DNA of 64,000 bases from Clostridia bacterium (GCA_017461985.1 JAFTSA010000004.1:62001-126000), one strand, 5' to 3'; shown: positions 9,699-15,080, numbered from the stretch's first letter. Program-made: numbers and translations. The notes: generated by a model from the sequence alone, not told the origin.

Positions 9699-9885
9699 TC
9701 CAAAAATCAATCCTCGCCGATTTCAAAACATAAAACACGAAAAGTGCACCGAGCAAAATCAACTGCTCAAAATGAGCGTCAAAACAAAACGTTGTGAATA
9801 GGGCAGAAAAGGAGGTAAAATCCTCAAAATCATATCAAAACAAGGGGTTTTTGATGAAATATCCGCTGAAATCAATGAGAATGCA

Positions 9886-9925
9886 AAGGACGGCAACATA
9901 ATCTGTGCCGTCCTTGTTTTTTGTT
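9886..9925 (+). terminator. Terminator downstream of the flavodoxin-like gene
   Basis: A 10-bp stem (AAGGACGGCA 9886-9895, TGCCGTCCTT 9906-9915) is followed by GTTTTTTGTTG. It lies about 190 bases after the stop of the flavodoxin-like gene. The bases in between hold no supported gene; they contain two copies of the word CACGAAAAGTG (around 9735 and 9945). Confidence 0.75.
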
Positions 9926-9987
9926 GTTTTTTCAACATAATGCACGAAAAGTGTACTATATTCAATCTAAATCACACGATACGTGTA

Positions 9988-10176
9988 TCAAAGATCGTCC
10001 ACGTCTTGTTCAGGTGTAGGATCTAGATAGCCAAACGCAACGTCTGCTGGAGTGCCAGTCCACATACCGTTTGGGTCGTACATTGCGTTTTGCATTGTGA
10101 AGTTGCCCATATTGCCGTCAGCAAGGGCAGGCATACCGGTTGATTTATTTGCATATTTCTTTTTCTTTTTTTTCAT
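9988..10176 (-). CDS. Small 62-residue protein with DPNG...WTG...QDVDDL C-terminus
   Basis: This is a short minus-strand gene with a convincing ribosome binding site: GGAGGTG directly before AATATG puts the start at 10176. A TTG four codons upstream would lie inside that site and is rejected. The product is basic at the start (MKKKKKKYANK), then neutral, and ends in an acidic tail. The segments YDPNGMWTGTPAD and PEQDVDDL recall a family of unnamed small clostridial proteins ending in a QDADDL-like motif; this is from memory, without a search. There is no signal peptide or membrane span. The function is unknown. It is transcribed away from the tRNA operon, sharing the intergenic region 10177-10335. 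Confidence 0.7.
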   Translation of the reverse strand: MKKKKKKYANKSTGMPALADGNMGNFTMQNAMYDPNGMWTGTPADVAFGYLDPTPEQDVDDL

Positions 10177-10261
10177 ATTCACCTCCAAGGATAGTTTGTC
10201 ACGGAATTTACGATGTATTCAAAGAATAAACTTATTTTTTTCATCATTTTCCCTTAAATCG

Positions 10262-10290
10262 TTGACAATGGCAGTTTGATGTGCTAAGAT
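10262..10290 (+). promoter_or_regulatory. Sigma-A promoter of the tRNA operon
   Basis: TTGACA (10262-10267), a 17-nt spacer and TAAGAT (10285-10290) lie about 45 bases before the first tRNA. This is the expected strong promoter of a stable RNA operon. Confidence 0.8.
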
Positions 10291-10335
10291 TTTCAAGCAT
10301 TCAATGAATGTGGTGCGCTAGTAGCGTATGAAAGT

Positions 10336-10409
10336 GCGGGTGTAGCTCAATGGTAGAGCCCCAGCCTTCCAAGCTGGTTGCGTGGGTCCGATTCCCATCA
10401 CCCGCTCCA
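10336..10409 (+). tRNA. tRNA-Gly (anticodon TCC)
   Basis: The acceptor stem is GCGGGTG with CACCCGC at 10399-10405, and CCA is encoded at 10407-10409. The anticodon arm CCAGC-CTTCCAA-GCTGG gives anticodon TCC. The T-arm GGTCCGATTCC is normal. It is the first of five genes in the cluster. Confidence 0.95.
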
Positions 10410-10414
10410 AACAT

Positions 10415-10491
10415 GAGTCTGTAGCTCAGCAGGATAGAGCAACGGCCTTCTAAGCCGTGTGTCGGGGGTTCGAATCCCTCCAGGCTCGCCA
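10415..10491 (+). tRNA. tRNA-Arg (anticodon TCT)
   Basis: The acceptor stem GAGTCTG pairs with CAGGCTC (10481-10487), and CCA is encoded. The anticodon arm ACGGC-CTTCTAA-GCCGT gives TCT, which reads AGA/AGG. It is followed by an 8-bp hairpin (ATGGGGAG...CTCCCCAT, 10502-10522) without a T-tract, probably a processing element. Confidence 0.95.
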
Positions 10492-10537
10492 GAAAGCGAG
10501 TATGGGGAGAAACCCTCCCCATCTTGCAGAAATGATG

Positions 10538-10614
10538 GTGGGTATAGCCCAGTTGGTTAGAGCGCCAGGTTGTGGCCCTGGAGGCCGTGGGTTCGAGTCC
10601 CACTACTCACCCCA
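10538..10614 (+). tRNA. tRNA-His (anticodon GTG)
   Basis: The acceptor stem GTGGGTA pairs with TACTCAC (10604-10610). A G at 10537 and C at 10611 supply the G-1:C73 identity pair of tRNA-His, and CCA is encoded at 10612-10614. The anticodon arm CCAGG-TTGTGGC-CCTGG gives GTG. Confidence 0.95.
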
Positions 10615-10639
10615 AACACACAAACAAAACCTTACATAT

Positions 10640-10714
10640 AGGGGTATCGCCAAGCGGTAAGGCAACGGATTTTGATTCCGTCATTCGTTGGTTCAAATCC
10701 AGCTACCCCTGCCA
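10640..10714 (+). tRNA. tRNA-Gln (anticodon TTG)
   Basis: The acceptor stem AGGGGTA pairs with TACCCCT (10704-10710); the discriminator is G and CCA is encoded. The anticodon arm ACGGA-TTTTGAT-TCCGT gives TTG. A perfect hairpin (10718-10739) separates it from tRNA-Lys. Confidence 0.95.
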
Positions 10715-10717
10715 ACG

Positions 10718-10739
10718 ATGCCCAGCAAGTGCTGGGCAT
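10718..10739 (+). other. Inter-tRNA hairpin, likely processing element
   Basis: ATGCCCAGC-AAGT-GCTGGGCAT is a perfect 9-bp stem with a 4-nt loop and no T-tract. It lies between the tRNA-Gln and tRNA-Lys genes, so it is not a terminator. A role as an RNase recognition element in the precursor is an inference. Confidence 0.5.
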
Positions 10740-10745
10740 TAAAAT

Positions 10746-10821
10746 GACTCACTAGCTCAGCCGGTAGAGCATCGCACTTTTAATGCGATGGTCCGGAGTT
10801 CGAATCTCCGGTGGGTCACCA
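10746..10821 (+). tRNA. tRNA-Lys (anticodon TTT)
   Basis: The acceptor stem GACTCAC pairs with GTGGGTC (10811-10817) and CCA is encoded. The anticodon arm TCGCA-CTTTTAA-TGCGA gives TTT. It is the last gene of the tRNA operon. Its 3' end (AATCTCCGGTGGGTCACCAAG) resembles, but is not identical to, the 22-bp repeats of the neighbouring island, which lie in the opposite orientation. Confidence 0.96.
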
Positions 10822-10824
10822 AGC

Positions 10825-10865
10825 AAATCCCAACAGAACATTGTTCGTTGGGATTTTCTTTTTGT
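10825..10865 (+). terminator. Terminator of the tRNA operon
   Basis: AAATCCCAAC (10825-10834) pairs with GTTGGGATTT (10847-10856). An inner GAAC/GTTC helix is also possible, and TTCTTTTT follows. Confidence 0.92.
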
Positions 10866-10883
10866 AGTTTGCTGGTTTAGCCA

Positions 10884-10917
10884 TCAAAAAACAAAAAGCA
10901 CACAACTATGTTGTGTG
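10884..10917 (-). terminator. Minus-strand terminator next to a tRNA-like 3' end
   Basis: CACACAAC (10899-10906), TAT loop, GTTGTGTG (10910-10917): a perfect 8-bp stem. Read on the minus strand it is followed by a T-rich run (complement of the A-rich bases 10886-10898). It lies just downstream, on the minus strand, of the CCA-like end at 10921-10923, as if it once terminated a tRNA transcript. Confidence 0.6.
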
Positions 10918-10918
10918 A

Positions 10919-10940
10919 CTTGGTGACACAAACGGAGATT
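10919..10940. repeat. 22-bp direct repeat, copy 1 (tRNA 3'-end-like, possible attachment site)
   Basis: CTTGGTGACACAAACGGAGATT is identical to bases 13398-13419. On the minus strand it reads as a tRNA tail: T-arm end CTCCG, acceptor-like TTTGTGTC, then ACCA. At this copy the T-arm is complete (CGGAG-TTCAAAT-CTCCG up to 10949), but no matching 5' acceptor half or anticodon arm is found upstream. The copies bracket the AT-rich island, as att sites of integrated elements do. Confidence 0.6.
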
Positions 10941-11124
10941 TGAACTCCGAGGAGTTCGTTGTTGGCTATGCCAACTCCGTGTGCGGTGCAATATGTGTGA
11001 CTTATTTGTTTGGTATTAAAATACGCCTATAACAGGTTATAGAATAGTCGCGTATCTTCGTGTGGGTCATACACCTTTTGTCTTTGTTTTTAGCCTAAAA
11101 AAGTAGATAAAATCAATCAAAATT

Positions 11125-11158
11125 GGCACTTTCTTCGTTTGAGAGTGCCTATTTTTCG
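11125..11158 (+). terminator. Orphan plus-strand terminator
   Basis: GGCACTTTC (11125-11133) pairs with GAGAGTGCC (11141-11149), one G-T wobble, followed by TATTTTTCGTTT. No gene is visible upstream back to the tRNA operon terminator, so the gene it once served may have been lost. Confidence 0.65.
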
Positions 11159-11175
11159 TTTATATATAGATGAAA

Positions 11176-11204
11176 TTGATTTTATTAACAAAATATTGTA
11201 AAAT
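11176..11204 (+). promoter_or_regulatory. Candidate promoter of the 511-residue orphan gene
   Basis: TTGATT (11176-11181), a 17-nt spacer and TAAAAT (11199-11204) lie 28 bases before the ATG at 11233. Confidence 0.55.
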
Positions 11205-11232
11205 TTTCTTAATATATCTTTTGAGGTGTTTT

Positions 11233-12768
11233 ATGGAACAAATGATTGTAGCTTTTATCTTTGATAGCGGCAGAATGGGAACGAGTATGTACGGACATGA
11301 AGTTTTTAAATGTATGCTTCAAGGAAAAGAACTAACACGAAATTCTAATAAAATGGTAATTTCTCATGGCGACTTAAATCCGAAAACTATGTACCGTTTT
11401 ATAGATATTGAACCATATATAATTAAAGATGATTTATGCACTGTTGATTTTACACAAACGATTCGTGAAAAGCCTTTTAAAGATTACCCCTATTGTTGGA
11501 TAATTGAAGATGTTGAAAAAACAATAGCAACCGATTTAGATAAGTGTCTTAAAAAAACATGCGAGGGCTACATTGGACTATCACGTATAGATATCAATAG
11601 TAACGATGAAAAAAAGCAATTTTGGAAACGGTTAATCAGAGATTTCACCATATATAATAATAAGATAACTGTCTTTCAAGACCCCGATATCGAAGATGTT
11701 TTTTGCTATGAAGAAATAGCAAAAAAGTTGGGATATTTTATAGAGTACAACAAAGAAGCCGAATATATCTCAGTTGAAGAAAGCAAAGACAAAAAATCGA
11801 CATATGTTAAGTCTGATAACGATTTAAAAATCAAACGTCAAGAGAAGCAGAGCATTGATAGAAATTTGCTTGAAATTAATTTTGACCTAAGAAAGGAACT
11901 GCAAATTTCAGGGGCTTTAATTTGGCAATCCATAAATGATATAGATAAAATAGATTTTAATATGGGAGAAGATTACCTCGTTGAATTTCCCTTCTTTACA
12001 TTATATCACGCAGCTCAAGGGCTAGAAAGATTGCAAAAATGTATTATTGAATTGATTTGCAAGAAAGAACACATTAAAGAGAATGAAAAAGAAAAGGTTA
12101 TGAAACTTCTTTATAGCCATTCTCACGATAGTCTTAATAATTGGATTGAAGAGAAAACAAATAATAAATTTAATAGTAATTGCAGAAACATGATTAATAT
12201 TCTTATGGATTTTTACAACAATGTAAGATACATAAGATATTCTGATGAAAAAAAAGAAAATAGATTGATTTCCGAATATAGCCTTTTATATAAGCTTTCC
12301 CCCCAAAAATCAAATAATTTAAATAAGCAAATAAAAAATAATTTCGGTATATATTTGGGTTCTTTGTCTAAAAAATACTATGAGATATATTATGAACTTT
12401 GTCATGATTTACTAATATTTGCATATGAATTAGATTCTTGTTCTAGTGCAAATACGGTTTACAATCATTCAAATGAGGTAAATCTTTATATTAAACTAAA
12501 ACAAACACAGCAGGCAAAAAAAGAACTGTTATTTTGGCTCATGAAAAAAGGAAAAAAATATCCTAAATATCGGCTAATTAAAGATAAAGCCTTAAATTTA
12601 GATAAAGAGGAAATAGAAACATATTTACATGATTTGATTTATAATTCGGAAAATGGTTGTGGGTTGGGTTCAATTGTTGGTGAAATGTATGATGAGTTAT
12701 GTTCTAAGAACAAAGAAAAATGGAAAAAAAGAGAAAATTTAATTGATTATTTAGTTGAAAAAAATTAA
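11233..12768 (+). CDS. Orphan 511-residue protein, C-terminal half HEPN-like helical
   Basis: I do not recognise this protein. The ATG at 11233 has GAGGTG four bases upstream; an in-frame ATG at 11170 would add a 21-residue hydrophobic tail but has no ribosome binding site and overlaps the -35/-10 region. Residues 1 to about 180 look alpha/beta (starting MEQMIVAFIFDSGRMG). From about 215 on the protein is almost all helical and Lys/Asn/Ile rich. The helical part contains FFTLYHAAQGLERLQKCI, then HSHDSLNNWI, then a helix with FYNNVRYIRYS. This spacing recalls HEPN-type domains common in toxin and defence proteins, but no canonical RX4-6H motif is present. There is no signal peptide or membrane span. 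Codon use (AAA, ATT, TTA, AAT) is far more AT-rich than in the neighbours, which indicates transfer. Confidence 0.75.
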   Translation: MEQMIVAFIFDSGRMGTSMYGHEVFKCMLQGKELTRNSNKMVISHGDLNPKTMYRFIDIEPYIIKDDLCTVDFTQTIREKPFKDYPYCWIIEDVEKTIATDLDKCLKKTCEGYIGLSRIDINSNDEKKQFWKRLIRDFTIYNNKITVFQDPDIEDVFCYEEIAKKLGYFIEYNKEAEYISVEESKDKKSTYVKSDNDLKIKRQEKQSIDRNLLEINFDLRKELQISGALIWQSINDIDKIDFNMGEDYLVEFPFFTLYHAAQGLERLQKCIIELICKKEHIKENEKEKVMKLLYSHSHDSLNNWIEEKTNNKFNSNCRNMINILMDFYNNVRYIRYSDEKKENRLISEYSLLYKLSPQKSNNLNKQIKNNFGIYLGSLSKKYYEIYYELCHDLLIFAYELDSCSSANTVYNHSNEVNLYIKLKQTQQAKKELLFWLMKKGKKYPKYRLIKDKALNLDKEEIETYLHDLIYNSENGCGLGSIVGEMYDELCSKNKEKWKKRENLIDYLVEKN

Positions 12769-12793
12769 AAGCAGAGTAAATGTTACTCCGCTT
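12763..12793 (-). terminator. Terminator of the micropeptide transcript
   Basis: Read on the minus strand, GCGGAGTAA-CAT-TTACTCTGC (12791-12771) is a 9-bp stem with one G-T wobble, followed by TTTTAATTTTTTT, which overlaps the last codons of the convergent 511-residue gene. On the plus strand there is no T-tract. Confidence 0.7.
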
Positions 12794-12804
12794 ATATGTC
12801 GCAT

Positions 12805-12815
12805 AAGGAGGTGAC
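12805..12815. promoter_or_regulatory. Anti-ribosome-binding-site segment in the micropeptide transcript
   Basis: On the minus strand bases 12814-12807 read TCACCTCC, exactly complementary to the ribosome binding site GGAGGTGA (12912-12905) of the same predicted transcript. A further wobble pair extends it to 9 bp. Pairing would hide the site. The role in control is an inference. Confidence 0.45.
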
Positions 12816-12839
12816 CCACGGTGCCATTTGGGAGCCAAC

Positions 12840-12899
12840 TTATTTATGCTTGATATCTCCAAAAGAAAATATCATAAGAGCCTTAAGCAAGGCTTTCAT
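12840..12899 (-). CDS. Candidate 19-residue peptide with strong ribosome binding site
   Basis: This short frame reads MKALLKALMIFSFGDIKHK and stops with TAA. It is amphipathic to hydrophobic in its first 13 residues, with a charged tail. GGAGGTGA (12912-12905) sits eight bases before the ATG. A sigma-A promoter (12985-12957) and a terminator (12791-12763) on the same strand define a transcript of about 185 nt around it. A segment in the 3' part is complementary to the ribosome binding site. Small membrane-active toxins of type I toxin-antitoxin systems have this architecture, but the sequence matches none that I know. A regulatory leader peptide or a non-translated RNA are alternatives. Confidence 0.5.
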   Translation of the reverse strand: MKALLKALMIFSFGDIKHK

Positions 12900-12956
12900 A
12901 AACATCACCTCCAATCACGCCCCGAAAACAATCGGCACCTATGTTTTGGTGATACA

Positions 12957-12985
12957 ATTATAACGAATATAACAAATAAATGCAA
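12957..12985 (-). promoter_or_regulatory. Sigma-A promoter of the micropeptide transcript
   Basis: On the minus strand: TTGCAT (12985-12980), a 17-nt spacer, and TATAAT (12962-12957). The start of transcription is expected near 12950, giving a leader of about 50 nt before the ATG at 12899. Confidence 0.65.
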
Positions 12986-12987
12986 TT

Positions 12988-13030
12988 AAAAAAGCGGTGA
13001 GAAAATTAATCCTCACAGCTTTTCTACCGC
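12988..13030 (-). terminator. Terminator after the 70-residue ORF
   Basis: On the minus strand, GCGGT-AGAAAA (13030-13020) pairs with TTTTC-T-ACCGC (13005-12994) with one bulge, followed by TTTTTT (complement of 12988-12993). It ends directly before the promoter of the micropeptide unit. Confidence 0.65.
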
Positions 13031-13040
13031 TTCTTGCGGT

Positions 13041-13253
13041 CTAAAACTTCACATACAATGCTCCTATGATTACAACGGAGCTACATTTTTTTTGATTTTT
13101 AATATTAAGTTGTCGTTGTTTTTGCCATTCAGCATAATCTTTTTTACCCTTTTCAGAATTGCAATATTCTATTATAGAAGAGTATAAAACTCTTGCAATA
13201 GAATCGAGTTCAGAGTCTGCCAGTCCCGTAGTGTACTTGCGCCTTCTTGTCAT
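13041..13253 (-). CDS. 70-residue ORF, possible mobile-element remnant
   Basis: The frame reads MTRRRKYTTGLADSELD, continues with a predicted helix IARVLYSSIIEYC and SEKGKKDYAEWQKQ, and ends ALYVKF. Short proteins with an IARxLLPDI...SEEGKREFAEW-like pattern occur next to recombinases and integrases of Firmicutes mobile elements, as I recall; that is not verified here. No good ribosome binding site precedes the ATG at 13253, so expression is doubtful. The C-terminal tail after KNQKK may come from a fusion into downstream sequence. It is AT-rich like the rest of the island. Confidence 0.4.
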   Translation of the reverse strand: MTRRRKYTTGLADSELDSIARVLYSSIIEYCNSEKGKKDYAEWQKQRQLNIKNQKKCSSVVIIGALYVKF

Positions 13254-13397
13254 TAAAATTATATATTTAACACATCTTTAACTTCAGTAGTTGAGCGAGA
13301 CGGCGCTTCTACGGTAAATCAAGTTGATTTATTTAGAGTTGAGAAAAGAGTTTTTCCGACTTTTATTTGTTAATTTTGAGTGTAAATTTGTCTTTTT
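13254..13397. other. Non-coding right part of the island
   Basis: This AT-rich stretch has no supported gene, no promoter with a gene behind it and no recognisable integrase remnant. It ends at copy 2 of the 22-bp repeat. Confidence 0.5.
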
Positions 13398-13419
13398 CTT
13401 GGTGACACAAACGGAGATT
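13398..13419. repeat. 22-bp direct repeat, copy 2
   Basis: Identical and in the same orientation to 10919-10940; the start points are 2,479 bases apart. Beyond the repeat the sequences differ: copy 1 continues as a complete tRNA T-arm, copy 2 continues directly into palindromes. This is the pattern expected of attL/attR remnants. Confidence 0.6.
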
Positions 13420-13420
13420 A

Positions 13421-13456
13421 GTTGTGCTATGCACAACGCACATACTGAGTATGTGC
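13421..13456. repeat. Two adjacent palindromes
   Basis: GTTGTGC-TAT-GCACAAC (13421-13437) is followed directly by GCACATAC-TGA-GTATGTGC (13438-13456), both perfect. Neither has a T-tract, so they are not terminators. Confidence 0.6.
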
Positions 13457-13472
13457 CGTAGGCAGGCCAAGG

Positions 13473-13505
13473 TCATAAAAAAAAGAGAGGCTATGCCTCT
13501 CTTTT
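13473..13505 (-). terminator. Terminator of the small lipoprotein gene
   Basis: AAAAGAGAGGC (13481-13491), TAT loop, GCCTCTCTTTT (13495-13505). Read on the minus strand it is followed by TTTTTTTTAT, and it lies 27 bases after the stop of the minus-strand lipoprotein gene. Confidence 0.9.
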
Positions 13506-13531
13506 CGTTTACGTATTAAGTTGCTTATAGC

Positions 13532-13939
13532 TTAGAAGAAGTCTTTGACGCCTTGTTCAGTGCCCATATAGAACACTTTGCCTTTCACGCCGTAGATGAA
13601 GTCGATCCCGCCCATTTGACCTCCCACTGCATCCATTGCAAAGTCCATGATAGACTTGAAGTTTTCTGCCTTTTCTTTGGTTTCAAACCAAATTGCGGCG
13701 ATTTCATCCATGCCTTTTGTTGCACTCATCATGCCTTTTGCGCCGAAATTCAAAGGCATACCTGCATATTGTTGAAGGATTTCATTCATTTCTTCGCCGG
13801 ACATAATCTCAACGGTGTAGCCTTTCTTTTCAAGTTTTGCTTTTGCCTTATTCTCATTTGCGGGAGCGCAACCCACGAGGCAGGCGGTGAGGATGACAAG
13901 CACCAGCACAAGGCTGATGATGGAGATAGTCTTTTTCAT
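13532..13939 (-). CDS. Small lipoprotein of unknown function
   Basis: This 135-residue protein has a lipoprotein signal: KK at the start, a hydrophobic core, and the lipobox LVGC with C24 as the likely lipidated residue (LTAC with C20 is an alternative). The mature part is Met- and Gly-rich and ends GKVFYMGTEQGVKDFF. It should be anchored on the outer face of the cytoplasmic membrane. A GGAGGG ribosome binding site precedes the ATG. A near-perfect promoter (13998-13970) and a terminator make it a stand-alone gene. The function is unknown. Confidence 0.8.
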   Translation of the reverse strand: MKKTISIISLVLVLVILTACLVGCAPANENKAKAKLEKKGYTVEIMSGEEMNEILQQYAGMPLNFGAKGMMSATKGMDEIAAIWFETKEKAENFKSIMDFAMDAVGGQMGGIDFIYGVKGKVFYMGTEQGVKDFF

Positions 13940-13969
13940 ATTATCCCTCCAAAACGAATGTATATTTCA

Positions 13970-13998
13970 ATTATACGCACGCCTGCGCAATATGTCAA
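13970..13998 (-). promoter_or_regulatory. Consensus sigma-A promoter of the small lipoprotein gene
   Basis: On the minus strand: TTGACA (13998-13993), 17 nt, TATAAT (13975-13970). Both hexamers are exact consensus, so strong constitutive expression is expected. Confidence 0.85.
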
Positions 13999-14066
13999 TA
14001 TGGTGTATATGAAAAGGGTATTGTGTTTTCGGTGGAAAGTGCTAAAATAATGTTGTAGAGGTGCCT

Positions 14067-14372
14067 ATGTACAAAGTGAAGATTACAGCGATCCGCAAAG
14101 CAAACTACACCGACCTACAAGGGGTGTATGAAAACCCGATCACCCACGCTTGCGACCTGAACGAAGGCGACGCTTTTGTGTCTGTTGACGGACAAAAGCC
14201 TGAGGGCCTTTGCGACAGCGCATGGGGCAGTATGGAGGAGTTTGTCACCGCCTTGGCAAAAGGTGAGGGCAACTTCTATGACGGTTGGATGAAAAACCCG
14301 TATAGCGCAATGATATCTTGCAACGACGGCTTCCGCCCCGTCAGTTTCTATCTTGAAAGAATAGAGGACTAA
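14067..14372 (+). CDS. TIGR04076 family protein
   Basis: This small cytosolic protein of 101 residues begins MYKVKITAIRK and contains KPEGLCDSAWGSM and a C-terminal SCNDGFRPVSFYLERIE. These are the features of the TIGR04076 family, which is common in Clostridia and has no known activity. GAGG at 14058-14061 is placed correctly for the ATG at 14067 rather than for the GTG at 14061. A promoter-like TTGTGT-16-TAAAAT lies just upstream, and a terminator follows at 14394. Confidence 0.8.
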   Translation: MYKVKITAIRKANYTDLQGVYENPITHACDLNEGDAFVSVDGQKPEGLCDSAWGSMEEFVTALAKGEGNFYDGWMKNPYSAMISCNDGFRPVSFYLERIED

Positions 14373-14393
14373 ATTCAAAATTATTTTTTTAGG

Positions 14394-14422
14394 GAAACCA
14401 CTCGTTGAGTGGTTTTCTTTTT
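14394..14422 (+). terminator. Terminator after the TIGR04076 gene
   Basis: AAACCACTC (14394-14402), GTT loop, GAGTGGTTT (14406-14414), then TCTTTTTT. Confidence 0.9.
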
Positions 14423-14496
14423 TACAACAAAAAATTTCCAAAAAAAATGTAAACAAAACTTGACATTTTCAGCGCGCCGTCATATATGGATAGGCA

Positions 14497-14525
14497 TTGA
14501 TTTTGCTTTGCTTGTATGCTACAAT
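14497..14525 (+). promoter_or_regulatory. Promoter of the DUF4345-like gene
   Basis: TTGATT (14497-14502), 17 nt, TACAAT (14520-14525), 26 bases before the ATG. A second TTGACA at 14460 with TATATG 17 nt later is a weaker alternative. Confidence 0.65.
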
Positions 14526-14551
14526 AAGTCATCAACTTATGGGGGACAACT

Positions 14552-14992
14552 ATGACAGCAGAAATTTTGCGTCACGCCATTGAAACAAACATCACAGCAA
14601 CCATAGCCACAATATGCCTTATGTTGTATTTTTTCGGCACGGCATTTGTGTTCATCAAAAACCCTTTGAAGTACGGCAAAAACTATTCAGTGCAACCCGT
14701 TGACAACGCAGGCAAAACCGAGATAAGAGTCTATTACGGCGCGATTTCAGCGGCATTAGGCTTGTTTCTTGGTTTCCTGGCCTTTGCTTGTGCAAGACCC
14801 TTCTATTCACTTTGTGGCGGACTCTTCTTTGCCAACGCAGTGTTTTGGACACGCCTCATTTTCACCTTTGTGGACAAGGGTTGGAAATGCCCCTACACCA
14901 AACTTGCAATCCCTGCCGAAGGCCTTTTTATCATCGCTCTCTGGACCTGCTTTGCCATCGCAATCGCCGTTGAAGGCAGTGGAATAATGTAA
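14552..14992 (+). CDS. Four-helix membrane protein, DUF4345-like
   Basis: This 146-residue protein has four predicted membrane spans (about residues 15-36, 60-83, 84-107 and 118-142). The stretch KTEIRVYYGAISAALGLFLG between spans one and two resembles the DUF4345 core. GGGGGA precedes the ATG by six bases. It has its own promoter and terminator. The function is unknown; the family label is from motif memory. Confidence 0.6.
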   Translation: MTAEILRHAIETNITATIATICLMLYFFGTAFVFIKNPLKYGKNYSVQPVDNAGKTEIRVYYGAISAALGLFLGFLAFACARPFYSLCGGLFFANAVFWTRLIFTFVDKGWKCPYTKLAIPAEGLFIIALWTCFAIAIAVEGSGIM

Positions 14993-14994
14993 AA

Positions 14995-15018
14995 GTGCAA
15001 CCTTGGTTGCATTTTTTT
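14995..15018 (+). terminator. Terminator after the DUF4345-like gene
   Basis: TGCAACC (14996-15002), TT, GGTTGCA (15005-15011), then seven T. Confidence 0.9.
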
Positions 15019-15080
15019 ATCCAATAATTTGTCGAGCTAAATTGTATATATTATAGAAACTTAGCAAGAGGTATTAACTT

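Larger units (their letters stand above)
10866..11232. other. Gene-free left flank of the island
   Basis: No supported gene is present. In order it holds a minus-strand terminator (10884-10917), a tRNA 3'-end-like repeat (10919-10940), a TAT-loop palindrome (10961-10975), a nested hairpin ATACGC-CTATAAC-AG-GTTATAG...GCGTAT (11021-11055), a plus-strand terminator with no gene in front of it (11125-11158), and the promoter of the 511-residue gene. This looks like debris of former transcription units. Confidence 0.6.

Noticed and set aside
10718..10739. Terminator inside the tRNA operon
   Set aside because: The perfect hairpin has no T-tract and lies between tRNA genes, so processing is more likely.
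10921..11015. Possible selenocysteine tRNA on the minus strand (8-base acceptor half after the T-arm)
   Set aside because: No complementary 5' half (GACACAAA-like) or anticodon arm is found within the needed distance, so only a tRNA-like 3' fragment is supported.
11170..11232. Longer N-terminus of the 511-residue protein starting at 11170
   Set aside because: There is no ribosome binding site there, the extension overlaps the predicted promoter, and GAGGTG fits the ATG at 11233.
13970..14066. Riboswitch in the small lipoprotein/TIGR04076 divergent region and other leaders
   Set aside because: Spacers are short, and none shows conserved riboswitch cores that I recognise.
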